Shown here piece after piece: positions 55,889 to 64,000 of a DNA stretch of 64,000 bases. Position numbers and translations under genes: made by a program. Each line of letters begins with the position of its first letter. Position 1 is the first letter of the stretch. Source of the stretch: Arthrinium phaeospermum (Eukaryota > Ascomycota > Sordariomycetes > Amphisphaeriales > Apiosporaceae); assembly GCA_006503535.1 (NCBI GenBank), contig QYRS01000001.1, forward strand, positions 1,550,001-1,614,000, given 5' to 3'. The notes beneath the pieces are model-generated. The model did no database searches and was not told the DNA's origin. It saw only the letters and a program-made list of their open reading frames with translations.

Positions 55889-57142
55889 CTAGACTTGTCG
55901 TCCTTCTTGCTGCTGGTGGTGTTGTTGTTGCTGTTGCTGCTGCTGCTGCTGGGGCAGGTCGACGAGCTCGATGACGCTCTCGCCGCCGTGGACGCCGCCA
56001 CCATCACCGCCGCAGCACCGCCAACTGAACCCCGCCGCGAGGCGCACCAGGCCCAACACGAGGAAGAAGCCGAGGATGGTTCCGATGGTGATGACTGCGA
56101 CGGTGATGGTGTTCTTCTCCCTGTCGGCGTCGTCTTCGTCGTCGTCGTCGCTGTCGCTGCTGCTGGGGGTCGCCGTGGGCGAGGCGGCGACACCCCCCCC
56201 GGTACTGCTGCTGGGGCTGCTGGTGCTGGTGCTGGTCCGAGAATCCAGGACGAACTGCGGCTCGTCCAGCAGCGTCCACACCGTGGCGGTCGGGAGGCAC
56301 TGGTACATGGACCGGGTCGGCTCCCCGGTCCAGAGGTACGTTCCGCAGGCGGGCAAGGCGGGATCGCTGCTATATACACAAAATACAATCAGCCAAGCCA
56401 TTCCATAAAGTTTCGATTTCAGGGTCATCTCAGGGATAGGGCCCTGGCCTACCAGTCCAAGTTCTTCGCTACGGCATATGAACATACGGACCTGAAACGC
56501 GTTCCAGACAGGAAGATGGACTGAACGGATCAAGAGGGACATAGGAAGAAAAAGAAATCGAAAAAGTAGAAGAAAACTTACCAGCAGCCGACGTTGGTGT
56601 TGGTCGACTGCGCACTGCAGGACGACCAGGCGCTGTAGTCAAAACAAACCGAAAACAGCGGGGAGAATGTGCCCGAGGCACAGCCAACGACATGCGCCTT
56701 GTTGGTGGCGCAGTGGTGGTCATCTGGACAAGCGACGGGTGCCGCTATTTATACCTGTCAGTTTCCAGTTCCAAACTGTTCCAAAGCTCGCCAGTTTTTC
56801 CACGCGGAAAACGAAAGAAGAAACAACGCAGAACGATGTTCGGTTGGACGAGAAACTTACAAGAGACGCCGGAGAACCAACCACACGTTCGGGCGTTCAC
56901 CCAGGTGTTGGTGATGGTGATGGTGATGGTGGTGGTGACGGCGGCGACGGCGAGGACAGGGGCGGCAGAGGCGGCGACAGGAGCGACGGCAACCTCAGGG
57001 GAGGGGACAGGGGCAGGGGCGGCGGCGGCAGGGGCGGGCGCGACAAGACCAGTTTCGCGAGGCACCCAGGGGTGCGCTCGCCCATCGCCATGGTGGCGAT
57101 GGTGGTGCAGAGCACCAGGAACAGCGCCAGGAACTTGTTCAT
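55889..57142 (-). CDS. Cys-rich secreted ectodomain plus single TM segment and poly-Gln tail; exon 1 frame problem
   Basis: Exons 57142-56861, 56723-56582 and 56369-55889. Exon 1 starts with a signal peptide (MNKFLALFLVLCTTIATMAM), then Ala/Pro-rich sequence and the family motif NTWVNARTCGWFSG. Exon 2 continues HHCATNKAHVVGCASGTF and VCFDYSAWSSCS. Exon 3 has DPALPACGTYLWTGEPTRSM and DEPQFVLDS, a Ser/Thr and acidic stalk, one transmembrane helix (TITVAVITIGTILGFFLVLG), then a tail with about ten consecutive Gln, His and more Gln. This matches a common fungal type of unknown function with a TCGW/Y start and a membrane anchor. The three exons total 905 nt, not a multiple of three: the signal-peptide frame and the TCGW frame differ by one base somewhere near 56990-57065. 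Confidence 0.7.
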
Positions 57143-57992
57143 GGTCTACAGTCGATGAATATTAGTTAGCATAAGTGAAAGCCGAATAACATCACATCTT
57201 GAACCGTCAACTTTGAATACACTTACGACCAGATGATTTGTTGATCTTTATATCGATCAATAATTGTAAGTCAGGTGCAGGGAATGCGCGAAAGAGTATG
57301 CGATGCAAGTATTCAATATCAAGGATCGTGAAGTCAAGAGAGCGCGGCTGATTATCAGTGGTATTGCTTGCGAAAGTAAACAAAGTGACTGAGAGCTTGC
57401 GGCGGGACAGTCAGTGTAAGTGTGATCGCGACTAAAGTACAGTATTTACAATGAAAAGCACCCAGAGCAATGGCAACAGAGCAGCTGTTGTGATTTACGC
57501 GGTGCTATTCACTGCGAATCAGTGCTGTTGCCCAAGGGGACCGCTAAGCCATATCGCCTAAGGCGCCTGATTAAGGCACACACTCATCCAGCAGTCATCC
57601 TGAAGCTCATAAGGCTTCCCCGCTGAGAGCCGCCTGGCCGCCTGCCCGCCATAGCTATTTGCTGCCGTAGTGAAGTAAAGGCAGTCCCTGATGCCCAGAA
57701 ACATTGCTTCCATCGCCAGTACCCAAGCTCCTCACGCTAGCGCGGGCAGATTGTTTGCACTGAAGAGGGTTATGTTCAAATCAGTAAATGCGTCGCGCAG
57801 CAACGCCTGTGGTGCTCGTTGATGCACCAAGCGAGTCCACGTCGGCAAGTAATGGCCTCCAAGGTGACATCCAAGCAGGGCCTCGAGAGATTCTGTCAGC
57901 TAATGTGCCGTCGCTCTCTTCTAGGCCAGTCGCACCATTGATATGTGTGCCCTTCACCCATCAACCCCGCGGAATGAGCAATCAAGTCTTGC
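57143..57992. other. Intergenic, no gene seen
   Basis: About 850 bp between the start of the membrane protein gene and the 3' end of rtt109. Nothing recognisable. Confidence 0.45.
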
Positions 57993-59728
57993 TCAAGACT
58001 TCTGTTTTTTCCTCACGAGCCCGGCGCCCAGTACATTCACCTGCGTCCCGTTGCTGGAGGATGCGGGTGTGGGCAGAGGTGGCTGCTGTGAATCAGAAGT
58101 TTTCGGCTTCTTCCTAACAAGGCCGCTGCCCAGGGTGTTCACAGGTGCTGCTTCGCCTGGACACGATGAAGCCTCCTCGCCGTCCGCCGGGCGCTTTCGC
58201 TTAATCATGCCTGACAGATTGTTGACGGTACTGCCCGTCGTGCCGTCGCCACTCGCTTCCGGGAGCATGGGATTGGATCGGCGCCCCACAATATTCAGAC
58301 TCCAGCGTTCCCCGACATTGACCTCGTTGATCCATCGGGCGGTGCTTGCGAGGGCCTGTTTTGCGGTGCCAAACTCCAGGTGCAGCAGCAGTTCCACTGC
58401 GCGCTTGTACCCAGAGTCGTCGAGGATGACCTGGCCCCGTCCTTCTTCGGGCCAGTAGTAGTGGGCAGTGCTTGTGTGCTTGGGGAAGTGGACACGCTGG
58501 TGGGTTTTGATGCGTGGCTGGCGCGGAACAATGGGACCCTTGAGGACCACCTTTTTCTTCTTCTGCTTCTTCTCTCGCGTGGCCTTCGAGTCTGTCTCGC
58601 TGTGCTTCAGGGTTGCAGCAGCAGCTGCTGCAGCACTATCCGATTGCGCGTCACTCTGTGCCTGGGATTGGTTTGCTGCTGAACTAGAAGGTCGAGAGGG
58701 TGGGTCAAGAACAAGCCATATGAAGCCCGTTAAACGCCCACTAGAGCATTCTTGACGGTGTGACATCAACTCCCAGAATTGGTCCAGGGTTTTCGGTGTT
58801 GGCCATCCTCGCGTTAGCTTCTGCCTCAGGGGCGTGGTTTCCTCCAGCTCATCTACGAAGCGCGCCTTGGGGTCATCAGGGTACATGGGTATAAGACACC
58901 GTGGGGGTATGTTCTTCCCATAAGTCGCTGGATCCGAGGCGTAAGGCGAGATGCGCTCCAGGGGATCACTGAGAGACCAGTTATCCTTGGCTTTCTGTGT
59001 GCGCGGCAATAGCAGCCGGGTATCGTACGGCTCCAAACCCGGTACTATCAGATAACCGTGGACCTGCTCCCATTCTGTGTTGTTTTCGCTCGACGGTTCT
59101 AGTAAGGGGTTGAGTACGCGACACCACCATCTTACTAGACCTCGATCATCCAGGACATGCTTGCCACCGTTGTTGATGCTTCCGGGGAAGAGGTATTGCG
59201 ACTGGGCTCGAGCGAATAGGTTGATGATGAACTGGATGTGCTTGCGCCGCCGTTGCGACACGAGGTACGAGACAAAGGTGGTCGTGACTTCGCGGATGGG
59301 CGAGGGTGTGCCCTGTGGGAGCCTCAACAAGTTGAGGTAGCCGGTCGAATCGGCCTTGGAGACAAAATGAGCGTGGAAAAAGAAGTGGTATATATATACA
59401 CCTCGAGGGCAAGCGCGAGCAGCTGCTCTTTGGAATCGGGGTGTTCGATCGAGACGGCCAAGAAGTGCTTTTCGCAGTACGTCTTGAGCGGCTTCCGGGG
59501 TCGGACGTCGGCGGAATCAGCTCCGTTCTTGGATTCGGTCGGAAGCGCGGGCGGGTGGTTCAGAGGTTCAGTCAGGGTAGGAGGCGTCGAGAGGTGGTGG
59601 ATGGCAAACTTGGCATGCTCGGGGAGGACCTGCGCAAGCTGTTCGACAAGGGCATTGTTCTTCTTGGAGTTGGGACTCGAGGCGCTGCTCGCTTTGGAGG
59701 CGCCCGTGGTCTCTGTTGGGTTGGCCAT
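57993..59728 (-). CDS. rtt109: Histone H3 lysine-56 acetyltransferase Rtt109
   Basis: Fungus-specific acetyltransferase that modifies newly made H3 with Asf1 and Vps75 during replication. ATG at 59728. Exon 1 has LAQVLPEHAKFAIHHLSTPP, PLKTYCEKHFLAVS and LALALEV. The rest carries ADSTGYLNLLRLPQG, VTTTFVSYLVSQRRRKHIQF, SQYLFPGSINNGGKHVLDD, GLVRWWCRVLNPLLE, PPRCLIPMYPDDPKARFVDE, KTLDQFWELMSHRQECSSGR and HYYWPEEGRGQVILDDSGY. Either a 47-nt intron (59401-59355) gives a clean 562-aa protein, or the same stretch is coding with one T missing from a T run near 59375; the latter would keep FVSKADSTGY, which I recall as conserved. The C-terminal tail has three similar short basic motifs. Confidence 0.92.
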
Positions 59729-60387
59729 GTTTCGAGATCGATCTGGATTGGGAGGTGGATGATTTTATGTTCAAGTCAGAAGCAAAACCCATTCAATTCA
59801 AGTCATACTTTCTTTTGGATGTGTGAATACAGTCATCTAGACTGGGGTAGATTCAATTGACATGATGACTTCAGCAGCTTCAGTCAGGCCTGACAGACAA
59901 AACAAACAACCCAAGATGAATCAGGACCGACGGGAGACGTGGTGGCTCAGACTCTAGCCCGTCATGCTTCGGCTCGAAATGCAATGTTCGAGCAGTGGAC
60001 GCGGTCCCCCGATTGGCGATTACCGGCATTAACCAAAACCCCCTAAGCTTGAGCTGCGACAGGGGTGATGCGCCCATTAGCGCGGATACTTGCTGCTCAA
60101 TGGGGATTCGGCGCGAAATCTCAAGTATCGAAAATGCACGTCCCCACGTGACAGCGTAATCCAATCCCAGGAACCGCCGCTTGAGTGGGAGGGTCCCTCA
60201 ATTGAGTGACTATCGCTGGCGACTCCAGAAAATTTCCCAATTGCCAGCTCAAGCCACCACCACCCACCGGCGCCGCTTCGCAAACCACCAAGACAGCGAT
60301 TGCCTGAACGACACGGCGACCCAGTTGCTGTCAGCCGCCCTTTTGTTTACTCATTTTCTTTTCTTCGGAGCAGAGTTGACAATCGCA
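59729..60387. other. Divergent promoter region of rtt109 and mrpl15
   Basis: About 660 bp. It includes the CT-rich leader of the mitoribosomal gene. No other feature seen. Confidence 0.5.
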
Positions 60388-61371
60388 ATGGCCCTCAACA
60401 CCTCGAGGTCGACGGCGCAGCTCGCCCGACAAGCTCTGCACAGCTCGACCAAATCTGCCTCGCCCGCTATACTCACACGACCCCTCGCCGCCGCCACATC
60501 GACAACACAACAACCACGGTCATTTTCCTCCTCGAGCAGGTTATCACAAGACAATGCCTCCCCCTTCTCCTCAACGCCGTCCGAACAGTTGCCCCGGTGG
60601 GCCACCACCCCGAGGCGCATGAAGGCGCCCTTCAGCCCCCATATCACCGTTGACCCGAGCCGCTCCATGTGGATCGTCAACGAGTCGCCGCAGAAGCTCG
60701 ACGACGCCCTCAACAACCTCCTCGGCAACGGCGGCGACCGCCTGCTGCCCGAAGAGCTCAAGTGGCTTGCCGTGACCCACAAGTCCTTCGATCAGGGCCG
60801 CCGCGGTTTCAACGACCGCCTGGCCTTCCTGGGCAAGCAGATCGCCACAATGGAGGCCATGCAAGGGATTCTGAGCTCCCAGCTCGCTTCGCCCGCGGCC
60901 GCAGCTCCGGCCCCTTCTGCTCATTCGACCGAGGGCGTCATCAGCGAGGCCGTGGAGGATCTGGCCAACGAGAGCAAGGGCATCCCGGAGGACATCTACG
61001 GCGACAGGCGGGAACCCTTCCAGCACACCGCTCTGGAGAGGACCGACGAGCTGAGTAGCCTGCAGGCCACCGACATCTTCAACTTGAAGAAGCTGCAAAA
61101 GCTTGCTGTAGCGACGGGCATCGCCGAGGTTGTGCGGTGGAAGCCGAGGAAGGTAAGCGCAGCCATTGCTCATGTACACCCTCAGCAGATTCTCCGGAAC
61201 GTTTGACTGACCCATTCAAATTAGCCCGAAAGCCTGAAGGCTTCAGGTATCCAGCCCGTTCTGGGCGGTGCTATTTACGCCATCATCGGAGCCATCTCCT
61301 TGCAGCACGGCGGAAAGGTCGCGAGCCGCATTACGCGCGAGCGCATACTGAAGAAAATCCAGCCTAACTAA
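60388..61371 (+). CDS. mrpl15: Mitochondrial large-subunit ribosomal protein mL57 (yeast Mrpl15), RNase III-like fold
   Basis: Structural mitoribosome protein derived from an RNase III domain that has lost catalysis. ATG at 60388; exons 60388-61152 and 61225-61371 (donor GTAAGC, acceptor TTAG) give 303 aa. The first 60-80 residues are Ser/Arg/Ala-rich, a mitochondrial presequence ending near RSFSSSSRLSQ. RNase III-like blocks: LLPEELKWLAVTHKSFDQG, RRGFNDRLAFLGKQI and PVLGGAIYAIIGAISLQHGG. The active-site acidic signature of true RNase III (the NERLEFLGD type) is replaced by NDRLAFLGK, consistent with a structural role. Confidence 0.9.
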
Positions 61372-62504
61372 GTCAAGATGCAAGAAGAAAATAGAAATGA
61401 TGACATAAAGAAGCCTAGGGAGCATTGTAACAACATGTATAAAATACTATATCCATGTGTATAACGAAGTTAGAGAGCACCGTTCACTGCATTCAGAGCT
61501 GCTTCTTCCTCCCTGTATTGGGTAATGCTTGCTCGAAGTCGAAGTGTTTACGCAAGCAGGGTCTATACCTGATGTCGTTTTAGACGAGAGATATCGTACT
61601 TGCACAAGAGCCTGTTGCTTATAAGGACTAAATCATGTTTACCAAGCTCGACTTCAATTGAAAGCAACACAAGCCAGAAACATCTCTATGCCATGACGAC
61701 TGTTATAAGCTTGAAGAGGCATGGTGATGGTGGGATGGGCTCTTGTGAATTCAAATTATGGAGCTACGGATGACCTATTCACTCACACACCTACCTACGT
61801 GTACCACTTTTCCAGTCCACAAGTGCTAGCAAATATACATAGAATTAGCCTAGAATACCTGCCGTACTCGATGGATAGTATCCAGGAACTGAAAATAGAA
61901 AACATCTCGCCAAGTCGTACCTTGCATGACGCGTATTGGATTTCCCATAGCAGGCGAAGCTCCCTCCAGCTTCGTTGCCTATCAGCTCCTCATTAGGTGG
62001 GGGGCCCGATTGTTGCCCAGCTTCGATTCCGACAGGAAACAAGAAAATTGCCGGATCATGTCCACGTCACCTACCGACTTCCGACGGAATGTTCCTAATC
62101 TAATGGACTGACCATCATAATAATAAAAAGAGCGACTCGATCGATAGATGGCGAACTCCAGATTAGAACCAAGATCAGAAGCAAGATGGACAGCAAATCT
62201 ATCTCAGCCGCCGGGGCCCCAGCCATTCGGACATTCTGGAGAACCCCCAGCCAGGAGCCAGCGCCTTACTAAAATGGGCAACTAACACAAATGCGGGTTG
62301 TCCGCCGATCTTGGTAGCAACAACAACATCATCAATCCAACCTGCCTACTTTCTGTCCCTCTCGTATCGCTTTCTTTACGGGGTTTTCGACCTACCTAGC
62401 AAACCTTCATCCTTATACCGATTGCCGCCAGTCGCTCTTCGGGGTCTAGACAGTCTGCTGCCACTGCCTGTCCCTGTTGTTTCGACCTCAGCCCATTTAC
62501 CAAG
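61372..62504. other. Intergenic, no gene seen
   Basis: About 1.1 kb, somewhat AT-rich in the middle; no recognisable coding sequence. The right end is the CT-rich leader of the membrane protein gene. Confidence 0.45.
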
Positions 62505-63668
62505 ATGATGGATGCCCTGCAGAACAAGCTGCTGCCCAGGTCGGGCCATCGGCCGCTCCTCCACCGGCTCCGCCTGCCCTACCTCCTCGTCGTGCCGGTG
62601 CTGCTCGCCGCCGCCACCGTCGCCCTGCTCGGCTTCCACTCGGACCTGAACGTCGCGGCGCTCTACTCGCAGTGCCACGCTAGGTCGCGCCTGCGCTGGG
62701 TGTCGCGCGTCCCCGTCGTCGGCGCGCCCTCGTGCTTCCTCGTCTCTTTCTTCCAGCTGGCCGTCGGCGGTGGCGACGATGACAGCAGGCATGCCTCCGT
62801 CCGCGCCCTCGCCATCATGAGCGTCGTCTTGTCCTTCGTCGCGGCCCTGCTTACGGCTAGCCTCGTCGAGTCGGCGCGCCTTTGCAACCGTCGCAGTTGG
62901 CTCATTGCCCGGCCCACCGTACCTTGGCTTGTGTTTAACCTGATCGGGGGCGCCCTCGTCTGGGATATTGTCATTGTGCCCGAGTATCTCCGCCGCGCAA
63001 AGCACGTCCAGGCCGCCAAGGAGTCGGCCGCGGCCGAGCGCCTGCGAGATGTCGACTCGTTCATCGACATCGAGGTGCGCGGCCTGACGAGCCAGGTTGA
63101 GGTGTATGCCATCCCGTTGGCCGTGCTGTTTGGTTACGTGGCGCCGAGCGTGGCCATGCTGGCGACGGCCGGCCACCCAATTGCTGTTCTGGTGTGGCTT
63201 TTCTTCCCTCTCTGGGTCTCCGTGGTGCGGTATGCCGTCAAGGTCGTCGGGGTCAACGCTATCAGGGATCCCGAGCCGCACCGCCTTGAATCCCACCGGG
63301 TATCAGTCGTCCTCGTGTATGCGGTGCCCATCGTGTGCTCCGTCATGTCGCATGTCTTCCTCCTGGTGAACTTCTTCGGCGGCCCCGACGATCGTAGGGA
63401 GATGACGCGGGCGACGACCAAGTTCATCCAGATCGACTTTCTCATCATCGGCGCCACCGTCCTCTACTGGCTCCTTGTAGAGGCCGGCATGCTGACGACG
63501 CTGGTCATGATTGTCAGCTCTATCGTTCTCGGGCCCGGAGCTGGCTTGAGTGGGTCCTGGCTGCTGAGGGAGAAGGCGATCGAGAGGTATTCCAACGGCG
63601 AAGGCGGCGAGCATGCTGCTGGGGATCAGCAGGAACATGACGAGGAGACGCCGCTCTTGCGGCCATAA
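62505..63668 (+). CDS. Multi-pass membrane protein with acidic dileucine tail, unrecognised
   Basis: Single exon, 387 aa, ATG at 62505. About eight to nine hydrophobic helices, including LPYLLVVPVLLAAATVALLG, IMSVVLSFVAALLTASLVES, VPWLVFNLIGGALVWDIVIV, VYAIPLAVLFGYVAPSVAML, IAVLVWLFFPLWVSVVRYAV, VVLVYAVPIVCSVMSHVFLL and IDFLIIGATVLYWLLVEAGM. A charged loop (RRAKHVQAAKESAAAERLRD) separates the halves. The C-terminus is hydrophilic and ends EETPLLRP, an acidic dileucine signal typical of endosome/vacuole sorting. No transporter signature recognised; some fungal terpenoid-cluster membrane cyclases are similar in texture but shorter, so I do not assign that function. Confidence 0.8.
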   Translation: MMDALQNKLLPRSGHRPLLHRLRLPYLLVVPVLLAAATVALLGFHSDLNVAALYSQCHARSRLRWVSRVPVVGAPSCFLVSFFQLAVGGGDDDSRHASVRALAIMSVVLSFVAALLTASLVESARLCNRRSWLIARPTVPWLVFNLIGGALVWDIVIVPEYLRRAKHVQAAKESAAAERLRDVDSFIDIEVRGLTSQVEVYAIPLAVLFGYVAPSVAMLATAGHPIAVLVWLFFPLWVSVVRYAVKVVGVNAIRDPEPHRLESHRVSVVLVYAVPIVCSVMSHVFLLVNFFGGPDDRREMTRATTKFIQIDFLIIGATVLYWLLVEAGMLTTLVMIVSSIVLGPGAGLSGSWLLREKAIERYSNGEGGEHAAGDQQEHDEETPLLRP

Positions 63669-64000
63669 GAGCTGACCCTATTACCACCCTAGCATACCTT
63701 CCAAGAATAGACATACAGCATCCCACACGAAGCACGAGGGCTGAAACCCTTGAAGAAACTCGCGCTGCCGGCCCGTTCTCTTGCTTTGCCCTAAACTACT
63801 CGGTCCATCGTCTTATTGAGGCGGTGCCGGTGTTGCGCTACTGTTCGATCCATAGTGGCGAGCGGTGGACATCCGACGGACATCACGAGCACCCCTAAAT
63901 CGCGCATTGGTTTCATTGTGCCTTTCGAATCCATATGTCGTACCATATCGCAAACCGATCCTACCTGTCATGGCAGTAGGTGTCGGCAGCGGCGGGAACC
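63669..64000. other. Intergenic to window end
   Basis: 3' flank of the membrane protein gene; no further gene begins with confidence in these 330 bases. Confidence 0.5.

Noticed and set aside
1..64000. CRISPR arrays, rRNA operon, bacterial-type operons
   Set aside because: Introns, TATA-box spacing and protein families are fungal; the tandem repeats at 15.5-16 kb lack the repeat-spacer pattern of CRISPR.

Overview
The window looks like nuclear DNA of a filamentous ascomycete (Pezizomycotina), most likely a Sordariomycete near the Sordariales. The reasons are short 50-260 nt introns with GTRAGT donors and CTAAY-type branch points, GC-rich coding sequence, a dispersed 5S rRNA gene, and fungal families such as Rtt109, the mitoribosomal protein mL57/Mrpl15, Ysc84-type actin-binding proteins and an Snl1-like BAG protein. 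Genus assignment is inference only.

0-16 kb is an accessory, partly decayed region. A pisatin-demethylase-like P450 (minus, carrying a 184/187-bp internal tandem duplication and frameshifts) is divergent from a gene recognisably related to ABA3, the non-canonical sesquiterpene cyclase of fungal abscisic acid biosynthesis (alpha-ionylideneethane synthase). The ABA3-like gene carries about four single-base frame changes. A Ser/Thr-rich secreted protein gene follows, then an intact second P450 (five exons, 536 aa). Next come three copies of an unrecognised tandem family (one intact, one with four in-frame stops, one split by a roughly 530-bp insertion), an AIF/AMID-like FAD oxidoreductase, and a C2H2-type zinc-finger gene with two tandem-repeat arrays upstream. 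If functional, the cyclase plus P450s would be the core of an ionylideneethane-derived sesquiterpenoid cluster.

16-30 kb is conserved: a secreted S10 serine carboxypeptidase, a dithiol glutaredoxin with two possible starts, a membrane-anchored BAG protein whose expected start codon is GTG, ribosomal protein uL13, a 5S rRNA gene, and a small eight-cysteine secreted protein.

30-47 kb is almost empty. About 17 kb contain one recognisable 94-codon gene (a CxxC zinc-ribbon-like protein), with low-complexity repeats but no convincing coding sequence.

47-64 kb is dense again: a beta-helix protein resembling actinobacterial proteins, a Ysc84/SYLF protein, a D-2-hydroxyacid dehydrogenase, a Cys-rich single-pass membrane protein with a poly-Gln tail, Rtt109, mL57, and a multi-pass membrane protein. 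Most of these frames are clean. Two possible single-base problems (Rtt109, and exon 1 of the Cys-rich membrane protein) and the homopolymer position of several left-arm shifts mean sequencing error must be separated from true decay before the left arm is called pseudogenic. The nonsense codons and insertion in the tandem family are not easily explained by homopolymer error.
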